From assembly GCF_001583495.1 (NCBI RefSeq), contig NZ_LQAQ01000061.1, forward strand, positions 682,001 through 746,000: a stretch of 64,000 bases of DNA. The letters are read 5' to 3'. Positions 53,762-63,200 of the stretch are shown in pieces. This DNA comes from Flammeovirga sp. SJP92 (GTDB lineage: Bacteria > Bacteroidota > Bacteroidia > Cytophagales > Flammeovirgaceae). Under the pieces are notes generated by a model. The model was not told the DNA's origin and did not search any database. It was given only the letters and a program-made list of their open reading frames with translations. Each line of letters starts with the position of its first letter. Within the stretch, counting starts at the first letter, position 1. Both the position numbers and the translations under genes were made by a program.

Positions 53762-54793
53762 TTATTTAATAAATTTCTCAGCACCTTCAGAGATATAATT
53801 TTTCATTGTACCATTATCATCATAAATAAGAATTGCCTCTAAATCTGCATGTGATTCGATCACTTTTATTGCTTTTTCAACTCCCATCACCATGAACGCT
53901 GTGGCATAAGCATCTGATCTCATACAGCTTGAAGAAAATACCGAAGCACTCAATAAGCTATGCTGTACAGGGTAACCTGATCGAGGATCTAAAGTATGAG
54001 CAAACTTTTTACCATCCTTCACATAGAAATTTCTATAATTACCTGATGTTGCCAATGCTTTGTTCGGTAATTCAACAATTAGAGAAAGTTGTTCTTCCTG
54101 TCCACCCTCACCATAACGAGGATTATCAATACCAATTTTCCAGATTTTCTCTTTCTCATTGTGACCTTCACAAACCACTTCTCCACCAATTTCAACCATA
54201 AAATTATGGATGTTTTTATCTCTCAATAAATCCGCTACAACATCTACGGCATATCCTTTCGCAATTGCACTGAAGTCCAATTCCACACCTTCTTTTGATT
54301 TCTTCACCTCTTTAGTATCAAAAGATACATAGGTTGCAAAATTGACAAAAGATTTAATAGAATCTACCTCTTCGTCTTTAATGGTTGGTGTTTTACCAGG
54401 ACCAAATCCCCAAGCTTTCACTAGAGGTTGTATAGTTGGATCAAAAGAACCTTCAGTAGCTTCGTAAACCTCTTTACTTTCTTTTAAAACAGGGTAAAAG
54501 AAATCCGATTCGTAAGTGAATGCTGTACCCGAATTGAAACGGGAAATTTCAGAAGAAGGAATATAAGTAGATAAGGATTGATTGAAGTCAGCAAGCACTT
54601 TTTTGATTTCCTCATCCAAAGGCCTTCCCTCCGTATCAATATATTTCACATTGTATGGAACCACTCCCATTGTAGTGCCTCTAACATGAAAATGTGTAGG
54701 CAGTTCAGGGTTGTATTTTCGATAAACCCAAACAATACCGACCAATGTTATTAGAATAAATGAATAAATTATATTTTTCTTTCTGTTATCCAT
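53762..54793 (-). CDS. apbE: FAD:protein FMN transferase (ApbE)
   Basis: About 343 residues from the ATG at 54793; an in-frame TTG at 54850 would fall inside a CACCTTTG promoter-like box (54848-54855) and is rejected. One N-terminal transmembrane anchor (about 7-24) places it in the periplasm. Motifs include MGVVPYNVKY, DPTIQPLVKAWGFG, DFSAIAKGYAVDVV (about 175-188), NFMVEIGGEVVCEG, HTLDPRSGYPVQHSLLSASV (20 residues) and SDAYATAFMVMG with the Mg-binding Asp. ApbE attaches FMN covalently to Thr or Ser of flavoproteins such as Nqr or RnfG subunits; no such partner is nearby. Confidence 0.92.
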   Translation of the reverse strand: MDNRKKNIIYSFILITLVGIVWVYRKYNPELPTHFHVRGTTMGVVPYNVKYIDTEGRPLDEEIKKVLADFNQSLSTYIPSSEISRFNSGTAFTYESDFFYPVLKESKEVYEATEGSFDPTIQPLVKAWGFGPGKTPTIKDEEVDSIKSFVNFATYVSFDTKEVKKSKEGVELDFSAIAKGYAVDVVADLLRDKNIHNFMVEIGGEVVCEGHNEKEKIWKIGIDNPRYGEGGQEEQLSLIVELPNKALATSGNYRNFYVKDGKKFAHTLDPRSGYPVQHSLLSASVFSSSCMRSDAYATAFMVMGVEKAIKVIESHADLEAILIYDDNGTMKNYISEGAEKFIK

Positions 54794-55099
54794 TACGATT
54801 TTAATTTTCGTTGTGTATCTTGATATATAATTCAGAACCTTTTGCTGCAAAGGTGAGTAAGAGATACTTTTACTCCTATTTGTTTTGCATTTTTTTAGAA
54901 AGATTCTGGAGCAAGCATGTTTGAAATCTGAATTTTTAAGGATAAAATACGCTATTTGTAAGTTGTGAGGAAATTATTTGTGCAGAAAACAGCAGTACTA
55001 AAGCCTATAAAATGAATCACCTTACCGTTTTGAAAGAGCAGATTTTAATTTAAAATAGAATTCAAAAATGCTCTAAGTACCAAAATTAAAAAGTGAACT
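54794..55099. other. gene-free region between apbE and the helicase gene
   Basis: About 306 bp. CAAAGGTG at 54848-54855 (CACCTTTG on the minus strand) probably serves apbE. No hairpin, repeat or convincing plus-strand promoter was found. Confidence 0.4.
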
Positions 55100-58000
55100 G
55101 TGCAAAAGACCCTCAAGACCTATCAAAAAAGACTTGCTAATTTATCAGCAAGAAACAAGTCTTTGTATTTACCAAGGGCGTACTCGGGGCAATATATAGA
55201 TATTGCAGACTTGGATCAGTTAATGCAACTTCCAGCTTTTGATATCATACGTCAAGTAATCAAAGGCTTCAGAACAATACCCATCTGTCCTGTTGCAGAC
55301 AGCAGAGATGCTTTTGCCAACAAAATCAGTACTCAGATCAGAAGAGTAGCAAAGGCGGCAAAGTTTGTATTGGAAGAAGGAGGTCGTCATGATTTGTTTT
55401 TGGGCTACCCTTTTGTACAAGGAAGGTTTATCAACGGTGGAAACTTGAGGGCTCCATTATTATTTTTCCCTATTGAATTAAAACAAGAAAATGGTGCTTG
55501 GGTACTGGAATTAAGAGAAGACACTGAAGTCACTTTTAATAAAACCCTGCTTTTGGCAATATCCCACCATAATGGGGTGATGTTTGAAGATGACTTTCTG
55601 GAAATGACCTTTGAAGATTTTCCGAAGGACACCACTGCTTTTCTAACCAAATTATACCATACACTTGAGGATTCTAACTTAGAACTCAATTTCAATCAAG
55701 ATACATTTGGAGAATGGATTAAAAGATTTGATCCACAAAACAAGGCCTATTTCCTAGAACAATTTGAGGAAGGGCAAATGAAACTTTTCTCTGAAGCCCT
55801 TATTGGAATTTTTCCACAATCTGATTCTTACTTAATGCCTGATTATGATCGTTTGATTGAAAACGATCAGGTGAAAGACCTTGAAGGATTCTTTGGCAGT
55901 GCTGAAGAACACCTTGATGTATTAGGCTTAAGAGAAACTTATGTGGGCAAAGCCAATCAAGAAGAAGAATTACTTTCTCCTTACCCCATTGATGCTTCTC
56001 AAGAAAAAGTCATCAAAGAGGTAAAAGGAGGAAATTCTGTAGTTGTTCAAGGCCCTCCAGGTAGTGGTAAATCTCAGTTGATATGTAATCTAATTGCTGA
56101 TTTTACCACAAGAGGTAAAAATGTATTGGTGATTTCCCAAAAAAGAGCCGCATTAGAAGTTGTGTATCAGAGGATGAAAGATATTTCATTGGGTACTTTC
56201 TGTGCTATGGTGCATGATCATAGATATGATAGAAATTATATCTACAAAAAAATGCATGAACAGATTGATGCCATTGAAAAGTTTAAGGAAGACAATAACA
56301 GTCTGGGTGCTATGCAACTGGAAAGAACTTTTGCTCTTCTTTCTAAACAGATTGATAGTACCATTACACAGCTAGAGGAATTTAGAGAAGCACTTTATGA
56401 TGCCTCTGAATGTGGGATTTCTGCAAAAGAATTATACTTAAAATGTGATAGAAAACTTCCACATACTCATCTGAAAGGCTGTTATCAACAATTTGATTTA
56501 AAAGAGGTCAACTACTATAAAGATCGTTTACATACCTATCTTCAGTTTGCATCAAAACTGGACCATGAAGATTATATCTGGAAAGACCGTATTCCATTTA
56601 CTCATTTTGAAAGCAGTGCAGTGCTAGATATCCATGAGATTTTGGATAATATCATTCCTTTCAAAAATAAAATACTCAGCGAAATAGCAGACAACATTCA
56701 AGTTGAACTTTCTTTTGATGAGTGTCTTTGGATTTTAAGACAAGAAGAACAGGTAACGAAGTTTATGGAAATTATCAGTGATCCTGATGTCTATAAAATG
56801 TTCAATTCTATCATCAAGAAAAGAGGAAGAGTACCCACTTTGCAAGATTGGCAAAATCATAAGAGAGGGTGCATGAGTTCATTTGATAACAGAGGATCAG
56901 ATATAGAAAAAACACTTACTGATCAAGAATTGGGAGATGCTATAGAATGGGTAACTACAGCTATTGGAGCCCGAAGCAACCCGATGACTTTAATGAAATG
57001 GCAATTCTCTTCCAAGAAGAAATATATTGATCAACTCCTTCAGAAAAATAATCTTCCTAATACAGCTAGAGGTCTTCAAGACCTTCGTGACCGTTTGGAA
57101 AACAGAATGAACCTTACGCACCAGAAAAATGACATGCGTAAATACGAGTGGATTGTTGAGTTTCCTGAGGATTTAGAAAGAAAAGCCTGGGAAAACTGGT
57201 TTGGTGCTGGCAGAAAAGCCATTGAAGCACGTAAACATTATACTTCTCTACGTTCAAGTGTTCAGTTTATTGAACTTCAGAATTATAGCTATGATGAATT
57301 ATGGACAAAAATTGATATCCTCTTCAAAACCATCCATAAAATTCCTCAAGAAAGAGTCAAGTGGGAACAATACCTTTCTCCTTTAGAAATTGAGGACATC
57401 ATCAATGACAAAATTGACCTTGAAAACTTCAAAGAAGTACTAGAAGAAGATTTTGATGAAATATGCCGTTTTGATAAACTCAAAGATTCCTTCACACCAC
57501 ATGAATGGGCAGCACTCAGAATGATCGATACCCACTTGGAAGGAGTACATAATCACCCTATTGAAGAAGTTTTAGTTTACCTCGAAAATAGTTTGAATAT
57601 CAGCTGGCTATATCACATCGAAATGAAACATCCTGTATTGAGGATTGTTTCTAATGGTGCAATCGAACAGCTGGAAAAAAACCTTCAAGAAGCAATTCTG
57701 GAAAAAAGATCGATTTCTACAGATATGACTTTGGTAAGACTGAAAGAAAGAACTTATGATAAAGTAGAATACAACCGTCTTAATAATAGAGTGACTTATA
57801 GAGACCTCTATCATCAAGTTAATAAGAAAAGAAGTATTTGGCCTCTGAGAAAAACATTTCATCAATTTCAAGATGAAGTACTCGACCTGCTCCCCTGCTG
57901 GTTAACTTCGCCTGAGGCGGCATCGGCAATTTTCCCATTGATTCCATTTTTTGATTTGGTCATTTTTGATGAAGCATCTCAGTGTTTTGCCGAAAAAGGA

Positions 58001-59122
58001 ATTCCTGCCATGTATAGAGGTACACAGGTAGCTATTTTAGGAGATTCACAACAATTACCTCCATTTGACTTATACAAACCTCGATGGGAAGAAGATGAAG
58101 AATATGATTTGGACCCCGCTTTGGAAGTAAATTCTCTCTTAGATCTTGGGAAGCAATACTTATCAGAACATTATTTATTGGGCCATTACAGAAGTCAGAC
58201 TTTTGATTTAATTGACTTCTCTAATCAACATTTTTATAAAAATAAACTCCGCTTTATTCCTTACTTTGAAAAATTAGATGCTAAAGAAAGTGGCATCGAA
58301 TTTATTAAAGTTGAAGAAGGATTATGGAAAAAAGGCATCAACCAAGAAGAAGCCATTAAGGTAGTAAAATTGGCAAAGCGACTTGTTGAAAGAGGAGAAA
58401 AGAGTATTGGTATTATTACTTTTAACCATAAACAGCAAGAACTGATTCAAGAGATAATGGATCGCTTGGATGTCAATTGGCCAGAAGAATTAATCATCAA
58501 AAATATTGAAAATATACAAGGTGATGAAAGGGACCATATTCTCCTTTCTGTTACTTATGCTCCCAATGAAAAAGGAAAAATCAACTTACAGTTTGGTACT
58601 CTAAGTCAAGAAGGCGGGGAAAAACGCTTGAATGTAGCCATTACGAGAGCAAGAAAGAAAATGTATGTAATCAGCAGTATTCTTTCTCATCAGTTAAATG
58701 TTGATGACAGTAAAAATGAAGGACCTAAATTACTGAAGAAATTCCTTTATTACGCAAAAGATATTCAAGACAATGGTTATCAACCATCGGCACAACCAAG
58801 TACCTCGTGGTCATTTGGCAAAACCCTAAAAGAAGCCATTCTAAACAGTCATGAAATCAAAGAGATGATTCCTTTCTCTGCATTGACCGTGATGGATAAA
58901 GCTTCTCCAATTGGTTTATTAATGACGGATGATGAAGCTTATCATCAATTTATTTCTGTGAAAGAAGCACACGGTTATTTCCCTATCGAATTACAAAACA
59001 AGCACTGGACCTATCAGCGTTTCTACAGTAGAAACCTATGGAAAAACGGGAAAAAGTTTAGAAATGCCGTGCAAGAATATATTGATTTGACAGAAAATGG
59101 TCGATACATGGAGAGTAAATAG
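55100..59122 (+). CDS. large SF1 helicase/ATPase with DUF4011-type N-terminus
   Basis: 1340 residues from GTG at 55100; the frame has a stop at 55094-55096, so it cannot start earlier. The N-terminus reads RLANLSARNKSLYLPRA, like the DUF4011 'LLDLSLRNRLLNF' signature. An AAA_11 motor half begins with Walker A GPPGSGKS (318-325), then a long helical insert (about 390-940). The motor resumes with Walker B DEAS (957-960), GDSQQLPPF (981-989), LLGHYRSQ, a Q-G-D-E-R-D-H motif and NVAITRARKK near 1178. This is the UPF1-like SF1B layout. No nuclease or Vsr domain is obvious. Relatives occur in phage defence and repair; role unknown. Confidence 0.85.
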   Translation: MQKTLKTYQKRLANLSARNKSLYLPRAYSGQYIDIADLDQLMQLPAFDIIRQVIKGFRTIPICPVADSRDAFANKISTQIRRVAKAAKFVLEEGGRHDLFLGYPFVQGRFINGGNLRAPLLFFPIELKQENGAWVLELREDTEVTFNKTLLLAISHHNGVMFEDDFLEMTFEDFPKDTTAFLTKLYHTLEDSNLELNFNQDTFGEWIKRFDPQNKAYFLEQFEEGQMKLFSEALIGIFPQSDSYLMPDYDRLIENDQVKDLEGFFGSAEEHLDVLGLRETYVGKANQEEELLSPYPIDASQEKVIKEVKGGNSVVVQGPPGSGKSQLICNLIADFTTRGKNVLVISQKRAALEVVYQRMKDISLGTFCAMVHDHRYDRNYIYKKMHEQIDAIEKFKEDNNSLGAMQLERTFALLSKQIDSTITQLEEFREALYDASECGISAKELYLKCDRKLPHTHLKGCYQQFDLKEVNYYKDRLHTYLQFASKLDHEDYIWKDRIPFTHFESSAVLDIHEILDNIIPFKNKILSEIADNIQVELSFDECLWILRQEEQVTKFMEIISDPDVYKMFNSIIKKRGRVPTLQDWQNHKRGCMSSFDNRGSDIEKTLTDQELGDAIEWVTTAIGARSNPMTLMKWQFSSKKKYIDQLLQKNNLPNTARGLQDLRDRLENRMNLTHQKNDMRKYEWIVEFPEDLERKAWENWFGAGRKAIEARKHYTSLRSSVQFIELQNYSYDELWTKIDILFKTIHKIPQERVKWEQYLSPLEIEDIINDKIDLENFKEVLEEDFDEICRFDKLKDSFTPHEWAALRMIDTHLEGVHNHPIEEVLVYLENSLNISWLYHIEMKHPVLRIVSNGAIEQLEKNLQEAILEKRSISTDMTLVRLKERTYDKVEYNRLNNRVTYRDLYHQVNKKRSIWPLRKTFHQFQDEVLDLLPCWLTSPEAASAIFPLIPFFDLVIFDEASQCFAEKGIPAMYRGTQVAILGDSQQLPPFDLYKPRWEEDEEYDLDPALEVNSLLDLGKQYLSEHYLLGHYRSQTFDLIDFSNQHFYKNKLRFIPYFEKLDAKESGIEFIKVEEGLWKKGINQEEAIKVVKLAKRLVERGEKSIGIITFNHKQQELIQEIMDRLDVNWPEELIIKNIENIQGDERDHILLSVTYAPNEKGKINLQFGTLSQEGGEKRLNVAITRARKKMYVISSILSHQLNVDDSKNEGPKLLKKFLYYAKDIQDNGYQPSAQPSTSWSFGKTLKEAILNSHEIKEMIPFSALTVMDKASPIGLLMTDDEAYHQFISVKEAHGYFPIELQNKHWTYQRFYSRNLWKNGKKFRNAVQEYIDLTENGRYMESK

Positions 59123-59260
59123 TCTTTGCTAATATGAATTTTAGATTGCAAAAATTAAGTTTTATCACGTCTAAAAATATAACCTCTTTATTTTAAGAAC
59201 GTTACATTTTATTAAACGTATTTTTTACATATAAAAGATTAAAGGTTTTACTTTATTTGA

Positions 59261-59268
59261 TATATTTG
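59261..59268 (+). promoter_or_regulatory. -7 box with a long leader before the 89-residue secreted protein
   Basis: TATATTTG matches TAnnTTTG. The ATG lies 130 nt further at 59399, implying an unusually long 5' leader if this box is used. Confidence 0.4.
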
Positions 59269-59398
59269 TTTGACTGTGCATAAAAATGATAGAAAACATA
59301 TTTGTCTTTTATCCGTTGCATTAGTTAATAATAGATAAAGGAATAAACCTTTGACGCTACTTTTTCGGTATAGGTAATCTAAACTAAAACGAGAGGCT

Positions 59399-59668
59399 AT
59401 GAAGAAAGCATTAATTATATTATCAATGTTGGTTTTACCATTAATGACAATGGCTAATGAAGTTATTGTGAAAACAAAGAGTAAAACGCCAAAATACATT
59501 TTAGTTGAAGGTAAAATGGTTAAAGTGGGTACTTTCCCGAAAGGACATGTATTGAAAATTTACAGAGATCCTGAGATTGTAGGTAAAGTAGAATACAAAG
59601 CCAAAGTAAATTACCACAAAACAGACTGTGGACATTTAATTTCAACTAGAAATTTCAAAAAGCACTAA
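59399..59668 (+). CDS. small secreted basic protein, hypothetical
   Basis: 89 residues. A clear signal peptide (KKALIILSMLVLPLMTMA, about 2-19) is followed by about 70 residues rich in Lys and Val in a strand-like pattern (KYILVEGKMVKVGTF, VGKVEYKAKVNYHK). One Cys lies near the C-terminus. GAGAGG before the ATG is a plausible ribosome site. The family is not recognised. It is monocistronic with a perfect terminator behind it, so expression as a small exported protein is likely. Confidence 0.65.
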   Translation: MKKALIILSMLVLPLMTMANEVIVKTKSKTPKYILVEGKMVKVGTFPKGHVLKIYRDPEIVGKVEYKAKVNYHKTDCGHLISTRNFKKH

Positions 59669-59729
59669 AAAACATGTTCATTACATGATACCAATAAATC
59701 TCTTTGACTGCATGTCATAGAGAAACAAA

Positions 59730-59772
59730 AAGTCACTTGCCTTTATTTTGAACCGGCAAGTGACTTTTTCTT
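59730..59772 (+). terminator. terminator after the small secreted protein gene
   Basis: AAGTCACTTGCC (59730-59741)/GGCAAGTGACTT (59754-59765), perfect 12-bp stem with TTTTCTT following. Confidence 0.9.
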
Positions 59773-59863
59773 ATCTTTTTCAAAACGCTTCAATGATGCT
59801 GTACAACAACCTTGATTTGCCTTCTGCTTACTTTTGTACAAAGACTTCAGAATACTTAGTATT

Positions 59864-60196
59864 TTATTCTTCATTGACTAGTTCTTTCAACATTTTTATA
59901 GGTACCACCCCTTGAGCCTTTTTATTGAATTGTCCATTGACATATCCCATATAATAAGGAATAGTTTTCATGTTAAACTCTTCTGCAAGATCTGGAAGTT
60001 TTTCAGGATTAATTTTAATCACTTTGGCTTTCCCGCTCAGTTCAAAAGATAAGTTGGAAATTGTACCTTCCATCACACGACAAGGAGGACACCATTCCGT
60101 AGAAAAGCTCAAAATCAATTTATCGGTTGTATTCATAAAGTGCTCTAGTTCATTTCTAGATTGAACTTCTTGCACTTCACTTGGAAGTGTAAACAT
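59864..60196 (-). CDS. thioredoxin-like protein
   Basis: 110 residues, cytoplasmic thioredoxin fold. The active site is WCPPC in LSFSTEWCPPCRVME (about residues 29-43), with Pro in place of the usual Gly. IKINPEKLPDLAEEFNMKTIPYYMGY holds the cis-Pro (TIP, near 78), by position about 60-85. It should reduce disulfides with thioredoxin reductase; the CPPC variant has a shifted redox potential in other proteins. A structured RNA candidate lies about 230 nt upstream on the same strand. Confidence 0.9.
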   Translation of the reverse strand: MFTLPSEVQEVQSRNELEHFMNTTDKLILSFSTEWCPPCRVMEGTISNLSFELSGKAKVIKINPEKLPDLAEEFNMKTIPYYMGYVNGQFNKKAQGVVPIKMLKELVNEE

Positions 60197-60422
60197 TATA
60201 AGATTAATTCTTGTTATATAGATGAGATCAACAGAAGTCGACTTACTTACTCAAAATCAACAAAATACATATTCTAATTGTTGATTTTAAGCTATATTAC
60301 GTAAATATAGATCCAAAGTTAAAACAAGGAGGAGATTTAAGAAATATTTCATCTTTATTGTGAACAAAGCAGTCAATGTGTCATAAGTCATGAAATAATG
60401 TCACCTTCAAAAAAGTATATAC

Positions 60423-60451
60423 AAAAAAACAAGGCCCGTCATGGACGAGCC
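60423..60451 (-). terminator. minus-strand terminator with no upstream gene
   Basis: GGCCCGTC (60433-60440)/GACGAGCC (60444-60451), 7 of 8 pairs, GC-rich for this genome. A seven-base A-run at 60423-60429 forms the T-run on the minus strand. Confidence 0.7.
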
Positions 60452-60611
60452 CCGTTTCAATTTACACCCAAACTTTAAACACTATGAAAATTGATCTGTC
60501 CCTTAGGACAGAAACTCTCAGTTCTTATATTAAAACACTCTATATCAGAGTATTAGAATCACTTTTAGAAGGACACTTACAATAAGTATTTTGTATCCTT
60601 TTCTCTTATGA
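60425..60611 (-). ncRNA. candidate structured small RNA
   Basis: Read on the minus strand from about 60611, five hairpins follow one another: 60593-60600/60569-60576, 60547-60554/60534-60541, 60520-60524/60511-60516, CTGTCC/GGACAG at 60496-60511, and the GC-rich 60444-60451/60433-60440 followed by a T-run. There is no ORF. CAAAGGTG at about 60617-60624 (CACCTTTG on the minus strand) is a near -7 box. Size is about 185 nt. A 6S-like or other sRNA is possible, but none is recognised. Confidence 0.45.
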
Positions 60612-60870
60612 CATTACAAAGGTGCTTATTCTTTTTTAAAGAAAAGTTGACTGTTATCATCATGATTTTATGATAGTTCACTCTTTTAAAAAAAATTAAA
60701 GAATAAATCCATCTCTTATTATTTTATAAAAAAGGTAAATAAACTTATTTTTCGCACAAGGTTTGATTTAATTAGTGAAATACTAGTGCAAATAAGAATT
60801 ATGGGATCAGCAATAAACGTACTGTTCCTCATATAGTTCTCTTACAAAACTTAATTTTTACTATCTAATT

Positions 60871-62346
60871 ATGAAAAAACAATTCATGTCAATGGTGGCC
60901 GCTTCGATGTTAGGTGGCATCATTTCAATTGGAACTTACACAACATTTATTCAAGACGATATTCAAGGTCAAAAAACACAAAACGATCAACCAGTTGCTT
61001 TCACAAAATATGAGACTACGACTGCAAGGCCTGAATATAGTGTTCCTGATGGATTGAACTTTGTGAGTGCTGCAGAAAAGACAACACCAACTGTAGTACA
61101 TATTAAAACATATGCTGATGCTTCAGCAATGAGAAAAAATACACCACGTTTTTTCCATGACTTCTTTAATGATCCACGTGCTGAAGGTGGTCAGCTAGGG
61201 TCTGGTTCTGGTGTTATTATCAGTGAAGACGGTTACATCGCTACAAACAACCACGTTGTAGAAGGTTCTTCAAAGATAGAAGTGGTATTAGAAGACAAGC
61301 ATACTTTTACTGCCACTCTAGTGGGAACAGATCCTACAACAGACTTAGCGTTATTAAAAGTAGAAGCAGATGAAAACCTTCCATTCTTAAAATTTGGCAA
61401 TTCCGATAATGTAAAAGTTGGTGAATGGGTATTAGCCGTTGGTAACCCTTATGAGTTAACTTCTACTGTAACCGCAGGTATTGTAAGTGCAAAAGCAAGA
61501 AACATCAACATTTTAAGATCAAAGACCAATTTAGCAGTTGAATCATTTATTCAGACAGACGCTGCTGTAAACCCGGGTAATTCAGGAGGTGCTTTAGTAG
61601 ACTTAAATGGAAGTTTAATTGGAATTAACTCTGCAATTGCTTCAAGAACGGGTTCTTTTACAGGTTACTCTTTTGCTATTCCTTCCGAATTGGTGAAAAA
61701 GGTAATGGAAGATCTTAAAGAATACGGTGCAGTTCAGAGAGCTCTTATTGGTGTACAGATCCAAGATATCGATCAAAAAATTGCAGATGAAGCAGGACTT
61801 GAAAAAATTTCCGGTATTGCTGTAATGGGTGTAAACCCTCAAGGTGCTGCAAGTGAAGCGGGCATTGAAAAAGGTGATATTATCACAATGATCAATAATG
61901 AAGAAATGAGTACTGTTTCTGAATTGCAGGAGTATATTGCGAGAAAAAGACCTGGTGATGTAGTAAATGTGACTGTCAACAGAAATGGAAAAGAAAAATC
62001 TTTTGATGTAAAATTAAAAAATAAAGAAAATACTACAGATATTGTTTCCGCTCCAAAAAACTCAGCAGAAGCTATTGAAGCATTGAATGCTGAAGTGCAA
62101 CCATTGGCTGATAAAAAAGCGGCTGCTCTGGGCATAAATGGCGGTTTAGAGATCACTAAGCTAGATCCTAGTAGCAAATTAGCAAGAGCAGGTATCAAAG
62201 AAGGTTTCATTATTATGTATGTAGATAGAGAGGAAGTTTTATCTATTGATGACCTAGGAAGTGCACTAAGAGGCAAGAGCGGAGGTATCTTATTAGAAGG
62301 TATGTATCCAAATGGACAAAAAGAATATATTGGATTAGGACTTTAA
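60871..62346 (+). CDS. degP: DegP/HtrA-family periplasmic serine protease
   Basis: 491 residues. An N-terminal signal/anchor segment (about 7-26) leads to the trypsin-like domain with H128 in ATNNHVVEG, D158 in TTDLALLKV and S238 in NPGNSGGALVD. Two PDZ domains follow: the first near 280-375, with GIAVMGVNPQGAASEAGIEKGDI by position, the second near 400-485, with GLEITKLDPSSKLARAGIKEG by position. This is the DegP/Do layout, a protease-chaperone of misfolded envelope proteins. Monocistronic, with a hairpin terminator 15 nt after its stop. Confidence 0.94.
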   Translation: MKKQFMSMVAASMLGGIISIGTYTTFIQDDIQGQKTQNDQPVAFTKYETTTARPEYSVPDGLNFVSAAEKTTPTVVHIKTYADASAMRKNTPRFFHDFFNDPRAEGGQLGSGSGVIISEDGYIATNNHVVEGSSKIEVVLEDKHTFTATLVGTDPTTDLALLKVEADENLPFLKFGNSDNVKVGEWVLAVGNPYELTSTVTAGIVSAKARNINILRSKTNLAVESFIQTDAAVNPGNSGGALVDLNGSLIGINSAIASRTGSFTGYSFAIPSELVKKVMEDLKEYGAVQRALIGVQIQDIDQKIADEAGLEKISGIAVMGVNPQGAASEAGIEKGDIITMINNEEMSTVSELQEYIARKRPGDVVNVTVNRNGKEKSFDVKLKNKENTTDIVSAPKNSAEAIEALNAEVQPLADKKAAALGINGGLEITKLDPSSKLARAGIKEGFIIMYVDREEVLSIDDLGSALRGKSGGILLEGMYPNGQKEYIGLGL

Positions 62347-62360
62347 GGTATTATATTTGC

Positions 62361-62396
62361 AGGGTTGTTGTTAATAAACGCAACAACTCTGTATTT
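62361..62396 (+). terminator. terminator after degP
   Basis: AGGGTTGTTG (62361-62370)/CAACAACTCT (62381-62390) with one G-T wobble, followed by GTATTTCTTT. Confidence 0.75.
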
Positions 62397-62684
62397 CTTT
62401 GAAATATATTCTCTTGTTAACATAATTATTCAAGAAAAACTGTTTAATTTGCAATGAGATAAAGGGTAAATCACATAACATTGTGTACGAAATTACGATT
62501 TCATTACATTTATTTTAATTCATTAACGTTTTTAATGAAACTTTTTACCCCCTAGTTGACGTTTATAAGGGTGTAAGACACAACAAAGGGTTGTGACAAA
62601 AAAAGAAATTAGTAATAGAAGGAAATAATAGAATATTTCATTCGATTTACAAAAAGAACAATAGTTTGCTTTAAGTAATGGGGA

Positions 62685-62720
62685 AAGGGTTTAGATTTTA
62701 TCTGATCCCTTCTTTTTTTG
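62685..62720 (+). terminator. orphan plus-strand terminator
   Basis: AAGGGTTTAGA (62685-62695)/TCTGATCCCTT (62701-62711) with one mismatch and one wobble, followed by CTTTTTTTG. No ORF precedes it after the degP terminator. Confidence 0.6.
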
Positions 62721-63081
62721 TCTAAACTTTTTCGGAGAGTATAAAAAAGATAATTTATTTCTCAACTTTTCTTCTGATAAAGTATCTCACCTGAAAAACA
62801 CCTTTATACAATAATAAATTATTACGGTTCATAAAATATTTCTTGTATAAGTTTGGACTTGAAACCGATTTACCTTGAATAATAGATTAAATCAAAAAAT
62901 CTGAGTTTGAAAAAACATTACACTTTCAAAAGATGGTTTATTGGTCTCAGAAATGGGTCTAAAACCCTTTACTTCCAGTGCAGAGTTTTAGACAATATGA
63001 ATAAAAAAAGTTTTAGTTTACAAAGCTTCTATTAAGTCTATCTCTATTATCCAGCTGACATTAATTTAATATTAGAACAAT

Positions 63082-63116
63082 AAAAAAGCAGTCTTCCTCT
63101 AGGAGAAAAAGACTGC
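63082..63116 (-). terminator. terminator after the nitrate/nitrite transporter gene
   Basis: GCAGTCTT (63088-63095)/AAGACTGC (63109-63116), perfect 8-bp stem with T-run on the minus strand. Confidence 0.85.
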
Positions 63117-63200
63117 CTGCAAATAAGAGTTTTTATATCGGAACACTATAAATCACATATTTCTATTTTATAGGTATATTTTTTAGTATGAAGTTGTTTG

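Larger units (their letters stand above)
60197..60870. other. gene-free region between the thioredoxin and degP genes
   Basis: About 674 bp with no credible gene. The centre (60425-60600) holds a row of five hairpins ending in a minus-strand terminator. The 60600-60870 part is plain AT-rich sequence and presumably contains the degP promoter, which I could not identify. Confidence 0.6.
62347..63200. other. long gene-free region between degP and the nitrate transporter
   Basis: About 850 bp without a credible ORF. It holds the degP terminator, a small CACAAC/GTTGTG hairpin at 62579-62595, a second plus-strand terminator at 62685-62711 with no gene before it, and the transporter terminator at 63088-63116. 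The 62720-63080 part shows an 8-bp TCTAAAAC/GTTTTAGA inverted repeat but otherwise nothing. Confidence 0.6.

Noticed and set aside
60484-60585. 33-codon plus-strand ORF starting MKIDLSLRTE
   Set aside because: No ribosome site or promoter, and it lies wholly inside the hairpin array whose terminator points the other way.
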